From assembly GCA_030597375.1 (NCBI GenBank), contig JAUVRX010000004.1:1-36149 (forward strand): DNA of 36,149 nt, read 5' to 3'. The position numbers were made by a program, and so were the translations under genes. Position 1 is the first letter of the stretch; each line of letters opens with the position of its first letter. The stretch comes from Acidobacteriota bacterium. Lineage in GTDB: Bacteria; Acidobacteriota; Thermoanaerobaculia; Multivoradales; JAHEKO01. Shown here one piece after another: positions 17,843 through 27,204 of this stretch. A model generated the notes under the pieces. The model had not been told where the DNA came from. It did no database searches and was given only the letters and a program-made list of their open reading frames with translations.

Positions 17843-18595
17843 TCAGCCCCCAAACCAGAGCTTCACTGCGAAGAGAACGATCGTCACGGTGACGACTCCT
17901 CGCACCCATCGGTGTCCCCTGAGGACGGTGAGGCGCACTCCGACCAGACCTCCGATGATGGTGCCCGCCGCCAGCGTCAAGCCCATGAGCCAGTCCACTT
18001 TGCCCTGCCAGGCGAAGAGAGCCAGGGACAGGGCCGTAAAGCAGAGCACCGTCAGCACCTTCACGGCGTTGCCCCGTACCAGGTTCAGGCCCACGGCCGA
18101 GGTGACGGCCAGGATGAAGAACCCGACTCCAGCCTGAACGAACCCGCCGTAGATTCCCACCACGAAGAAGGCCAGGCCGGTCAGGACGTAGTGCCACCGG
18201 GATCGAGCCGAGAGGTCTGTGGAGTTGTCCCCCTTCCTGTGATGGGGGGACCACAGAGTCCATACGGACACCGTCAGCATCAGCAGAACCAGAACTCGCC
18301 TGAAAGCCTGATCGCTGATGACCAGCGCACCCCAGGTCCCCAGAATCGCTCCCAGAGTAGCCGGGCCAGCTGCCCACCCCAGTGAGCTCCAGTCCAGCAC
18401 GCGGTGGCGCTCGAAACTCCACACCGCCGCCACGTTCTGCAGGAGGATTCCAACTCGATTCGTACCGTTGGCGACTCCCGCTGGCAGCCCGAGAAACATG
18501 AGTATCGGCAGGGTCAGAAAGGAGCCGCCCCCGGCGATGACGTTGATCGCGCCGGCAATCAGCCCCGATCCAAAAAGCAGAAGATAGCCCGTCAT
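17843..18595 (-). CDS. TSUP (TauE/SafE) family sulfite/sulfonate exporter-like permease
   Basis: Start at MTGYLLLFGSGLIAGAINVIAGGGSFLTLPILMFLGLPAGVANGTNR, characteristic TSUP N-terminus. Confidence 0.9.
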   Translation of the reverse strand: MTGYLLLFGSGLIAGAINVIAGGGSFLTLPILMFLGLPAGVANGTNRVGILLQNVAAVWSFERHRVLDWSSLGWAAGPATLGAILGTWGALVISDQAFRRVLVLLMLTVSVWTLWSPHHRKGDNSTDLSARSRWHYVLTGLAFFVVGIYGGFVQAGVGFFILAVTSAVGLNLVRGNAVKVLTVLCFTALSLALFAWQGKVDWLMGLTLAAGTIIGGLVGVRLTVLRGHRWVRGVVTVTIVLFAVKLWFGG

Positions 18596-18936
18596 TTCTC
18601 TTTGCCCGGCGCCGTGATCGACAGTGGCTCCCAACGGCATCGTTCCAGGTCGACCCGCCCGGCAGAGTCGAAGATCGCACCCTCTTCCTCCAGCAGCTGT
18701 CTCTGGAAGCCCTCCCAGCCGAGCTCCGCGCGACGACTGACCTCACCCCTGGCGTTGATCACCCGGTGCCAGGGCAGCTCTGAGCCAGCCGGCAAGGCAT
18801 GCAACGCATAGCCCACCTGGCGAGCACGTCCTGGCAACCCCGCCAGATTGGCGATCTGCCCATAGGTGGCGACCTTCCCCAAGGGCACGCGAGCCACCAC
18901 GGCGTAGATCCTCTCGTAGGAAGAAGGGGTCCCCAT
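18592..18936 (-). CDS. Alkyltransferase-like (ATL) protein, MGMT family without catalytic Cys
   Basis: 114 aa; VPLGKVATYGQIANLAGLPGRARQVGYAL, PWHRVINARGEVS (Trp in place of the PCHRV Cys). Confidence 0.9.
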   Translation of the reverse strand: MGTPSSYERIYAVVARVPLGKVATYGQIANLAGLPGRARQVGYALHALPAGSELPWHRVINARGEVSRRAELGWEGFQRQLLEEEGAIFDSAGRVDLERCRWEPLSITAPGKEK

Positions 18937-19009
18937 GGTTGCCAGCTCGTCGCCTCCGATCAGAGCCGCTCCAATCGACTGGATCGCAATCGGTGTCTCC
19001 GCCGCCCCC

Positions 19010-20632
19010 TCAGAGCAGAATGCCAGCGATCGTAGCGGTCAAGAAGGAAGCCAAGGCTCCGCCGAACATGGCTTTCAGCCCGACTTTGGCGAGGTCACCT
19101 TTTCTCTCTGGGGCAAGGGCACTGATACCGCCGATCTGGATTCCGATGGAGGAGAAGTTGGCGAAGCCGCACAGCGCGTAGGTCGAGATGATAATGGCTC
19201 TGTCGCTCAGGAGACCCTCTTGTATGTAGCTACCGAGGGTCCCATAGGCCACGAACTCGTTGAGTGACAGCTTTACACCGAGAAGATTGCCTACCTTCGA
19301 GGCGTCGGCCCAGGGTACACCCATGAGCCACGCCAGCGGCCTCAGAAGAGTGCCGAAAAAGGTCTGCAGCGAGCCGGGGAAGATGCCTTGATATTCACCG
19401 ATCGCCGGGGACATCCCGCTGGCGGCGTAGGCCACGAAGCTCCCACCGAGAAGACGCCCATCGATCCATCGATCGATGAGGCTCAAGATGACGTCGGCGA
19501 CAGCGATCAGGGCGATGAAACCGATCAGCATGGCGCCGACGTTGACTGCCAGCTTGAGGCCGTCCAGGATGCCGTTGGAGGCCGCCTCGATAACGTTGCC
19601 TCCGCTTTCGATCTCCGGCATCTCGATATCGCCGGCGGTCTGCGAGTGCTCCTTCTCGGGAAAGATGATCTTGCCGATCACCAGGGCCGCAGGAGCCGAC
19701 ATCACACTGGCCGCCACCAGATGGCCCGCCGGCACTCCCATGGCGATATAGCCAGCCAGAACCCCTCCCGCGATGGTGGCGAAGCCTCCCACCATGACGG
19801 TGAGGAGCTCCGACTGCGTCATACCGGCCAGAAAGGGCTTGATCAGCAGGGGAGCTTCGGTCTGTCCGACGAAGATGTTGGCGGTACACGACAGGGTCTC
19901 CGCGCCGCTCGTTCCGAGGGTCCACCGCATGAAGCGACTCAGAGTCTCGACTACCTTCTGCATGATTCCCAGGTAGTAGAGGACCCCCATGAAACCACCG
20001 AAGAAGATGATGGTCGGCAGGACCTTGAAGGCGAACTGCATCCCGAAGCCCGGCCACCCCCCTTCCGGCCCGGGGAAGAAGTACTGAGGGTCGGCCAGGT
20101 TTCCGAACAGGAAACTGGCGCCATAGTCCGACAGGTTCAGGAAGTTGGCTACGCCGGTGCTGAAGTACTGGAAGGCCTGCCGACCGTGCAGGTCCTTGGC
20201 CACCATCCAGGCTACGAGGAGTACCACGAGAAGAGCGCCCATGAATCTCTGCGCACCCGGAGCGAGCTCGAAGCGCCTATTGAGCAGTAGAGCTACCAAC
20301 AGAGCCCCGAGACCCATCAACAAGAGCTGAGAGGAGAGCTGTACCGCCAGAGCGCCGACGGCCAGACCGGCTGGCAGGACCACGGCGGCCTGGCGCCATC
20401 GGCGACCTCCTTCCGGCGGCTTGTCATCCAGCAGGTAGAGGATGACGAGCAGACCGAGCAGACCCATTCCGACAAAGCTCCAGATGTCCTGGCGGAGAAT
20501 GATGAGAGCCAGGACGAACTGCAGGCCGAGACCCCAGAGAATGGGTCGCAGCTTCACTTCTCGTCGGTGGTAGGAGAGACACCAGGCGAGTCCGAGCAAC
20601 GCCACCAGTCCCAGAATGCTGACCCAATTCAC
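19010..20632 (-). CDS. Concentrative nucleoside transporter (CNT/NupC family)
   Basis: GTG start at 20632 (VNWVSILGLVALLGLAWCLS); FVGQTEAPLLIKPFLAGMTQSELLTVMVGGFATIAGGVLAGY is CNT-like. Confidence 0.88.
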   Translation of the reverse strand: MNWVSILGLVALLGLAWCLSYHRREVKLRPILWGLGLQFVLALIILRQDIWSFVGMGLLGLLVILYLLDDKPPEGGRRWRQAAVVLPAGLAVGALAVQLSSQLLLMGLGALLVALLLNRRFELAPGAQRFMGALLVVLLVAWMVAKDLHGRQAFQYFSTGVANFLNLSDYGASFLFGNLADPQYFFPGPEGGWPGFGMQFAFKVLPTIIFFGGFMGVLYYLGIMQKVVETLSRFMRWTLGTSGAETLSCTANIFVGQTEAPLLIKPFLAGMTQSELLTVMVGGFATIAGGVLAGYIAMGVPAGHLVAASVMSAPAALVIGKIIFPEKEHSQTAGDIEMPEIESGGNVIEAASNGILDGLKLAVNVGAMLIGFIALIAVADVILSLIDRWIDGRLLGGSFVAYAASGMSPAIGEYQGIFPGSLQTFFGTLLRPLAWLMGVPWADASKVGNLLGVKLSLNEFVAYGTLGSYIQEGLLSDRAIIISTYALCGFANFSSIGIQIGGISALAPERKGDLAKVGLKAMFGGALASFLTATIAGILL

Positions 20633-20754
20633 GATCGAATCTCCCCAACTCCGTCCCTGAGTCTCACCGTTTGCCGATTCCTCTTCGACACTCGATCCAG
20701 GATCGATATGCTGCCGACTACGAGCAGCTACCCTGACGCCGGAGCAATAGTACC

Positions 20755-21951
20755 TCAGGGCTCCTCTGCCAGACTTTCCTGCTCTGTCCTCCAGTTCAGT
20801 GGAGAATCCAGCAGCAGCAGCGCCAAGAGTGCTCCCCGCTCCACCAGGCTGTCCAGCTGAACGAACTCGTGAGCTGCGTGGGCGCCCGCGCCCACCGGTC
20901 CCAGGCCGTCGAGCGTCGGTGCGTAGAGGCTCGCCACATTGCCATCCGACCCGCCCCCTGCCAGACACTCTTCGAGGTCCATGTCCAACTCCAGGGCCAC
21001 CTCCTGAGCGCGTCGCCACAGCAGTCGGTTGCGCGGTGTTCGTTCCAAAGGCGGGATGTCCACAGCGCCCTCTACCTCCACTCGAGCTCCTGGCGCGACT
21101 GGACCGATGCTCCGAATTGCTGCCTCCAGGTCGCCGGCCTGTTCAGTGGTCAGGACCCGGACATCGACCTCCGCGGTGCTTTCGGGAGCCACCACATTGG
21201 GGCGCATCCCGCCGTCGATCGTGCCGACATTGACCGTGACTCCGTTCTCCGGGTCATTGAGCGCGAAGAGCTTCTGGACCACATGGGAGAGCTCGAGTAT
21301 GGCGCTGACGCCCTTGCTGGGCTCGAGGCCGGCGTGCGCCGCCTTGCCGCGCACCCGAATCGTGAACTGACCGACACCCTTACGGGCCGTCTTCAGGGCT
21401 CCCGTCTCGCCCATCGGCGGCTCGAGGATGAAGACGCGATCTGCGATCTTCGATAACCGCTCGACGGTTCGACGTGATTCTCCGCTGCCGATCTCTTCGT
21501 CCGAGTTCACGAAAACCACCGGCAGGACCTCGGGCTCGAAGCCCTGCTCGGCAAGCGCTCGCAGGGCGAAGATCATCAGCGTGAGACCACCTTTCATATC
21601 GTAGATTCCGGGCCCTGTCATGCGGCCGGCACGAAGGGTGATCGGCATCGAGCGCAGCGTGCCACGGGGCCAGACGGTGTCGCAGTGTCCGATGAGGGTC
21701 TGAATGGGCCTGTGTCGGCTCCGATCCCGTGGTATAGCCAGAAGATGACCACCGGTCTCCTTCCCTGGGAGTCGTCGGATCCGAAAGCCAGTGGCATATA
21801 GCTCTTCGGCGAGGACTGCCTGCACGTCGGTCTGAGAGGACGGGTCCTTCGACGGCGACTCCGCGGCGACCAGGCGCTCCAGGACCTCGTACATCTCAGC
21901 TCGTCGGCAGCGGAGATAGTCCAGGATTCCTCGAGCCCGATCCGATGGCAT
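20755..21951 (-). CDS. M20 family metallopeptidase (carboxypeptidase G2-like)
   Basis: 398 aa; LIGHCDTVWPRGT, GPGIYDMKGGLTLMIFAL, NSDEEIGS, GKAAHAGLEPSKG, GGGSDGN. Confidence 0.9.
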   Translation of the reverse strand: MPSDRARGILDYLRCRRAEMYEVLERLVAAESPSKDPSSQTDVQAVLAEELYATGFRIRRLPGKETGGHLLAIPRDRSRHRPIQTLIGHCDTVWPRGTLRSMPITLRAGRMTGPGIYDMKGGLTLMIFALRALAEQGFEPEVLPVVFVNSDEEIGSGESRRTVERLSKIADRVFILEPPMGETGALKTARKGVGQFTIRVRGKAAHAGLEPSKGVSAILELSHVVQKLFALNDPENGVTVNVGTIDGGMRPNVVAPESTAEVDVRVLTTEQAGDLEAAIRSIGPVAPGARVEVEGAVDIPPLERTPRNRLLWRRAQEVALELDMDLEECLAGGGSDGNVASLYAPTLDGLGPVGAGAHAAHEFVQLDSLVERGALLALLLLDSPLNWRTEQESLAEEP

Positions 21952-21960
21952 GAGTGGCGC

Positions 21961-22569
21961 TCAGCGCCGGAATCCGGCGGGTAGGGGGAACGACTGGCTC
22001 GTGGCGATCTCCGCGAACCGATTGGGGTGGAGATAGACGAAGAGAGGGCAGGCATCCAGCACATCCTGATCGTCCCGATCGTCATCTCGAAGGGCATCCC
22101 GGTGCGCATAGGCCGCCATCACCTTGCCGGCGATCAGGCTGTTGGGCCCGAAGCCGTCCACCACCCGGTCGAGCTCGCACTCCAACAGCAGATAGGCGTC
22201 TCGCAGGAAGACCCCGTCGGTGAAGCGCGCTGGAAAGGTGGGGACAGCCTGCAGCATGGACTTGCTGCCATCTTCACAGCGTGGCGCGGCGGCGAGGCTG
22301 GCCAGCAACACCTGATCCGGTCGCGGAAAACTGACCGTGAAGCACTCCTCGCGTGTGATGTTTCGATAGGTCGAGTGGGTGGGGGCGCAGACAAACCCGA
22401 AGTAGTTCTCCCAGCCCAGAGGGGTCGCCATGTGTTTCGGGGCGAGATCCGGGCTGCCATCCTGCTCTTGCGAGCCGATCACCACCAGTGGTGCCACACA
22501 GAAGAAGCGCTGCCAGATAGGGCAATCCACTTCGAGGGAGACGAGCTGACTGTAGGGGTCTTCCGACAT
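21961..22569 (-). CDS. Flavin reductase-like FMN-binding protein
   Basis: Start at MSEDPYSQLVSLEVDCPIWQRFF; VIGSQEQDGSPDLAPKHMATPLGWENYFGFVCAPTHSTYRNI. Confidence 0.8.
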   Translation of the reverse strand: MSEDPYSQLVSLEVDCPIWQRFFCVAPLVVIGSQEQDGSPDLAPKHMATPLGWENYFGFVCAPTHSTYRNITREECFTVSFPRPDQVLLASLAAAPRCEDGSKSMLQAVPTFPARFTDGVFLRDAYLLLECELDRVVDGFGPNSLIAGKVMAAYAHRDALRDDDRDDQDVLDACPLFVYLHPNRFAEIATSQSFPLPAGFRR

Positions 22570-22679
22570 GAACCCTCCTCTCCTCAGGACCTCCGAGACG
22601 CTCACTTTGAAACAGGGAGAGTCTATCAAGGGCTCCCAGGGTAGACTCGGCGAGTCCTGTTCCAGACCCTCCTTACTCC

Positions 22680-23750
22680 ATGCACGGTTTTCTAGACATC
22701 GAGGCCATCCTGGCCGGGGATCCGGCCCGTCGCCCCGTCGAGGGGCAGGTGATCGGCCATTCGCGGCAAGGGCGCCCGATCCGCGCCTTCGACCTCGGCA
22801 GCGGTCCGATACGAATCAGCCTGATCGGAGGCTGCCACGCCGACGAGCCGGTCGGGCCGGCCATGCTGAAAAAACTGGCCACTCATCTTGGAACGCTGGC
22901 TCCGACCCACCCGCTGCTGGTCGAGATGCGCTGGCAGATCGTTCCCCACGTCAATCCGGATGGAGCCGCCGTCAACGCCCTCTGGAGCGACCTCACACTA
23001 CCGTCAACCGACCACCTGAGCGCAGACGATGAAGCCTACGACTTGGTTGCCTACGTACAGCAGGTCGTGCGGGAGCTTCCCGGCGACGATATCGAGTTCG
23101 GCTTTCCTCGTGATCGCAACGATGACAACGCCAGGCCGGAGAACCTGGCAGTGGCCGGCTTTCTGCGAGCTGGAGGCCCTTTCCATCTGCACGCCAGCTT
23201 CCATGGAATGGGCCTTGCCCCGGGCCCCTGGTTTCTCCTCGAGCCTTCCTGGGCCGACCGCACGGCGGCGATGCGAGACGCCCTCCGCCAATCTGTGAGG
23301 TCCATGGGCTATCGACCCATGGATCTGGATCGCCAGGGTGAGAAGGGTTTCTGCCGCATCGACGAGGGTTTCTCGACCCGACCCGACTCGGAGGCCATGA
23401 TCGCCCATTTCCTGGCCCTGGGAGACGACGAGACTGCCGCCAGGTTTCGACCGAGCTCCATGGAGTATGTCCGACGGCTGGGCGGCGATCCCTTGACCTT
23501 GGTCTCGGAGATGCCTCTCTTCCTGGTTCCCGAGACTGCCGACAAGCCCGAGGCGCCGAGATTCGAAAAGGGAACCGAAGGCCGCAAGCGCCTTCTCGCC
23601 TGGCTGCAGGAACTCATCTCTGGAGAACCGGTCGAAGTCGCCAGGCGGTCGATCGCGGAGGTCGGCATCCGTCCGATGCCCATCCGCGATCAGATGCGAC
23701 TGCAGCTGGCCTTCCTGGACCAGGCCCTGATCCTGATCAGGGCTGACTAG
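22680..23750 (+). CDS. M14-type zinc carboxypeptidase-like protein
   Basis: 356 aa; IGHSRQGRPIRAFDLG, LIGGCHADEPVG (HxxE), VPHVNPDGAAVN. Confidence 0.82.
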   Translation: MHGFLDIEAILAGDPARRPVEGQVIGHSRQGRPIRAFDLGSGPIRISLIGGCHADEPVGPAMLKKLATHLGTLAPTHPLLVEMRWQIVPHVNPDGAAVNALWSDLTLPSTDHLSADDEAYDLVAYVQQVVRELPGDDIEFGFPRDRNDDNARPENLAVAGFLRAGGPFHLHASFHGMGLAPGPWFLLEPSWADRTAAMRDALRQSVRSMGYRPMDLDRQGEKGFCRIDEGFSTRPDSEAMIAHFLALGDDETAARFRPSSMEYVRRLGGDPLTLVSEMPLFLVPETADKPEAPRFEKGTEGRKRLLAWLQELISGEPVEVARRSIAEVGIRPMPIRDQMRLQLAFLDQALILIRAD

Positions 23751-24999
23751 CCCGGCGCTCGGCTGGTACTACCAGTACTGTCCACAGTGCCCCGCAGACG
23801 ATCTGCACCCCTGCGAAGACCATGACACCCGAACGCAAAGTCACGGCCCCTGACTCGAGCAGCAGACTGGCAGTAAGAATGGAGACACTGTCCGCCAGCG
23901 TCATCGCCAACCACTCGGCCGAGAACACCCGCCCCCGGAAACGATCTTCAGTCCGTCTCTGCAGCAGAACGGTCGAAGCCACCCAGTTCGCACCACTCGG
24001 AGCGTGAGCCAGAATTACCAACAACGCGATTACCACCAGCGACGGCACGACTCCGACAGCTAGATAGCAGAGGCCTGAGATCACGATTCCCAGGCCCATC
24101 AGGAGAGGCCATTGCTTCTCATCCGGCAGCCAGGTGCGGACCGCTACGGGACCGATTCCGGTACCGAGTCCCCTGAGGCCGTAAAGCAGACCGATTCCCA
24201 GCGCCGGCGAGCTCGGCATCAAGCCCTCGCCCAGGAGAGCCAACATGTAGACTAGGGCCCCTCCACCCAGCGACCAGGTCGACTTGGCCAACGCCATTCG
24301 CCCGACCTGCTTGTGTTCCCAGAGGTAGCGCCACCCTTTGGCGATATCCCCAAGAGCCGTTTTCATGGACCCGAGGGAGGCTTGCGGATCGGTCCGCTGC
24401 GGAATCGTGGTGCGCCACAAGAAGGCCGCCGACACCAGGTAGCTCAGGCTGTCCAGAACGAAGACGGCCCGGACTCCAAACCAGTCGGTCGCGACGCCAC
24501 CCAGGGCGGCTCCCACCGCCAACAGGGTGGACCATGTGGCCGCTGACAGGGCGTTTGCGGTAAGCAGCTCCCCGGCAGTCGTGATGTTGGGAATCGAGGC
24601 ACTTCGGGCCGGAATGAAAACAGCGGTGAGAATCACCTGTAGGCTGGCCAGGCCATAGAGCAGATAAAGGTCGCTGGCCTCGTTGACGAACAGGAAGCCG
24701 AGGACCACCAGAGCGCGAAGCAGGTCGGCGACGATCATCAGCCACCGCCGGTTGAAGCGATCGACCAGCAGCCCCGCCAGAGGAGAGGCAAAGGCAAAGG
24801 GGACCATCTTGGTGAGGAAAACCAATCCCAGAGCAAAGGGAGATCCGGTCAGTTCCCGAACCAGGGTGTACAGGGCGATGGCGTTGAACCAGTCGCCGAA
24901 CCACGACGCCACCTCGCCGAACCAGATGTTTCGGTAGTTTCTATTGCCCGCTAGAAGGGCTCGGAAGCCGACGCTCGCCGCTGGATTGCTGTCCTTCAC
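23737..24999 (-). CDS. MFS transporter (exporter type)
   Basis: 420 aa; FGDWFNAIALYTLVRELTGSPFALGLVFLTKMVPFAFASPLAGLLVDRFNRRWLMI; 10-12 TM pattern. Confidence 0.87.
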   Translation of the reverse strand: MKDSNPAASVGFRALLAGNRNYRNIWFGEVASWFGDWFNAIALYTLVRELTGSPFALGLVFLTKMVPFAFASPLAGLLVDRFNRRWLMIVADLLRALVVLGFLFVNEASDLYLLYGLASLQVILTAVFIPARSASIPNITTAGELLTANALSAATWSTLLAVGAALGGVATDWFGVRAVFVLDSLSYLVSAAFLWRTTIPQRTDPQASLGSMKTALGDIAKGWRYLWEHKQVGRMALAKSTWSLGGGALVYMLALLGEGLMPSSPALGIGLLYGLRGLGTGIGPVAVRTWLPDEKQWPLLMGLGIVISGLCYLAVGVVPSLVVIALLVILAHAPSGANWVASTVLLQRRTEDRFRGRVFSAEWLAMTLADSVSILTASLLLESGAVTLRSGVMVFAGVQIVCGALWTVLVVPAERRASQP

Positions 25000-25057
25000 C
25001 TCGAGAGATCGGCCATCTCGACAAGATTCGGAGCGCCGGTGCTGGTGTCAGGTCGGG

Positions 25058-25225
25058 CTAGGAGTCAGCGCGGTAGAAACGCCCGTCGCGAGAAAGTGGA
25101 GCGGCGAGTCCAGATTCGACCGGATCCGAGGCGCATAGTGGTGCTATGTAACGAGGATCCGGTCGAATCTGGGCCGCCGACACCGCTTTCACAGTAGGGT
25201 AGCTTTCTGCCGCGCAGACTCCTAG
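25058..25225. repeat. Nested fold-back (long imperfect inverted repeat) element, MITE-like candidate
   Basis: CTAGGAGTC[A]GCGCGG[T]AGAAA at 25058 is mirrored as TTTCT[G]CCGCGC[A]GACTCCTAG ending 25225; inner perfect 18-bp arms 25110-25127 / 25155-25172 (ccagattcgaccggatcc); innermost catag/ctatg 25134-25138 / 25144-25148, all centred near 25141. Confidence 0.8.
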
Positions 25226-25243
25226 GCAAGGGGAAGTCTGGCC

Positions 25244-25798
25244 TCAGTCACCGTCTGTCTCGGCAGCAGCGTTGAAGCGCTCGATCATCATGGCGGTGAT
25301 GTCGATCCGCTCGCCCACCATGAGGACTACACCCGGAACGTTATTGAGAATGAGATCGAAGCCCAGCTCCGTCCTGGCATGCTCGAAGACCGGCTCGAGC
25401 ATCGCCTCGATCTCCCGCAGACTCTCCTCCTGGATCTTCTGGCCTTCACGCTGCTTGTCGTCCCTGAATCGGCGCAGGGCGATGGTGGCATCTTCGTATT
25501 CCTTGTTGAGCTCGGACAACCGCGTCTCGGAAAGGGAGTTGGCGCCCTCGGCCAGTCGCTGGCGTAGCTCGTTGGCCTGCTGGTTCAAGGTCGACATCTC
25601 TTGCTGCACCTGCTGCTGAAAGCTCTCGAGACGAGCCTGCAATTCCTGACCCTGTTTGGACTGGCTGACGACCGCTTCGAGGTCGACAATCGCCACCTTG
25701 ATCGGCGGTTCCTGAGCCAGCAGCGGAGTGAAGCCTACGACCAGAATCAGGAGAACCATCGACGGACCCAGGAACCTCACACCTATCATTCTTGTCAT
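25244..25798 (-). CDS. OmpH/Skp family periplasmic outer-membrane-protein chaperone
   Basis: Start at MTRMIGVRFLG; signal peptide, KVAIVDLEAVVSQSKQGQELQARLESFQQQVQQEMSTLNQQANELRQRL, coiled coil. Confidence 0.87.
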   Translation of the reverse strand: MTRMIGVRFLGPSMVLLILVVGFTPLLAQEPPIKVAIVDLEAVVSQSKQGQELQARLESFQQQVQQEMSTLNQQANELRQRLAEGANSLSETRLSELNKEYEDATIALRRFRDDKQREGQKIQEESLREIEAMLEPVFEHARTELGFDLILNNVPGVVLMVGERIDITAMMIERFNAAAETDGD

Positions 25799-25915
25799 CG
25801 TCCAACTCCCCTCAAGTTCGTCTGCTGCGGACATTCAGTGTCCGATCCAGGCGATTCGGTGTCATCGACGTTACAACGGGGCCGCCGTGCTGCGCTACCC
25901 CACCGACACAAACCC

Positions 25916-26602
25916 CTACTTTACTCCAACCCACGCACGTAGCAATTCCTGGTAGCTGCGGAAGTGATGTGGAGCCTCGGATGAGCGCGCCTTGATGAGA
26001 TAGCGAACCCCGGCATTGCGAGCACAAGCACCATCACGATCCTCCCGGTCGCCGATCATCAGGCACTGAGCCGCCGTGACGCCGGCTCGAGACATCAGGT
26101 GCTCGAGGCCAGCCGGGTCGGGTTTCAAACGATCGATATCCGGATCGGCGGCCGCAGCGATGAAATCTACAGTCAGGTTCAGGGCTTGCAGCTTCTCTCG
26201 AACCGGATAGTCGGACAAGACGCCGATCTGCCTGCCGGTGCTGTGCAGGCGATCGAAGAGCTCTTCGACGGCGGCAAAACGGCATCGACGGAGGTGTTTC
26301 AGCGGTCGCTTCTCGATCCAGTTGCTGACCACCTCGGCCACTTCTCCTGGCTCGATTCCCAGGCTGGCGGCGGGTCGCTCGAACTGCAACCGTCCGATGT
26401 TCTGAGCGCCTTCATCCGCCAGACGCTCTCTGGCCTGCCGATACTCGGCAATGACTTTGAGCTCTCCAAGATCACCGGGGTGGCGCAGACAATGCAGCCC
26501 CAACTCCCAGAGCATTCGCCTACGAATGCAACTCTGGTCGTAGAGGGTCCCGTCCAGGTCGAAGACCACCAGGCGAAAGCCGGACCCGTCAATCCACTCC
26601 AT
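25916..26602 (-). CDS. HAD family hydrolase
   Basis: 228 aa; VVFDLDGTLYDQ, GVLSDYP, KPDPAGLEHLM, CLMIGDREDRDGACARNAG. Confidence 0.9.
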   Translation of the reverse strand: MEWIDGSGFRLVVFDLDGTLYDQSCIRRRMLWELGLHCLRHPGDLGELKVIAEYRQARERLADEGAQNIGRLQFERPAASLGIEPGEVAEVVSNWIEKRPLKHLRRCRFAAVEELFDRLHSTGRQIGVLSDYPVREKLQALNLTVDFIAAAADPDIDRLKPDPAGLEHLMSRAGVTAAQCLMIGDREDRDGACARNAGVRYLIKARSSEAPHHFRSYQELLRAWVGVK

Positions 26603-26700
26603 CTCTGCTCTCGTGGCTGTCGACGAGCCGCCTCCGTGACGCCACCCTGGGGATCCCCCTGTGGAGATTTCGACTCATCAGGAGCGTCTCTGTCACGGCC

Positions 26701-27183
26701 CTATTCGGTCTTCTTGCGGAACTCGTCGATGGCGATCACTGTACCCGTCCTCTCCGGAGCGGAACCAGCAGCGCCGGTCGATTGGCCTTCACGGCTCTCA
26801 CCAAACTCGACCTCTTCCTCCTCCAAGGTCGAGGTGCCCAGTTGCAATCCGAATTCAGCACTCGGATCGATGAAGCTCGTGAGCGCCTCGAAAGGGATCG
26901 TCAGGTGATGCTTCGAGCCGCCGAATCGCAGGGTGACCCCAAAGAGCTCTTCTTCGACCGACAGGTTCCAGAACTGGTTCTGCAAGACGATGGTCATCGT
27001 CTCGGGGTGACGGACCTTCAGGCCGCTCGGCATGACCACCTCGGGATGGTCCGTTCTGAAGGTCAGGTAGAAATGATGGTCACCTGGAAAACCGTCTTCC
27101 GCCACCTGGCTCAAGACCCCTCGCACCACTCCCATGAGGGCTTCGTGAATGAGAGCTGGATAGTCGATTTCGTCGCCGGACAT
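26701..27183 (-). CDS. SspB-like ClpXP adaptor / specificity-enhancing factor
   Basis: 160 aa; HHFYLTFRTDHPEVVMP...LKVRHPETMTIVLQNQFWNLSVEEELFGVTLRFGGSKHHLTIPFEALTSFIDPSAEFGLQL matches alphaproteobacterial-type SspB. Confidence 0.88.
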   Translation of the reverse strand: MSGDEIDYPALIHEALMGVVRGVLSQVAEDGFPGDHHFYLTFRTDHPEVVMPSGLKVRHPETMTIVLQNQFWNLSVEEELFGVTLRFGGSKHHLTIPFEALTSFIDPSAEFGLQLGTSTLEEEEVEFGESREGQSTGAAGSAPERTGTVIAIDEFRKKTE

Positions 27184-27204
27184 GATGGGTGCCTTCGCTT
27201 CCCT

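Noticed and set aside
18592-18936. Active O6-alkylguanine-DNA alkyltransferase (ogt)
   Set aside because: The catalytic PCHRV Cys is replaced by Trp (PWHRV), so it is an alkyltransferase-like protein.
19458-19480. catcgatcgatg-type dyad inside the CNT transporter gene
   Set aside because: Short, within coding sequence, and explained by Asp/Ile/Arg codon composition (SLIDRWIDG).
25058-25225. Fold-back element as an ordinary intrinsic terminator for ompH
   Set aside because: No T-run follows the stem on either strand and the arms are far longer than a terminator needs.
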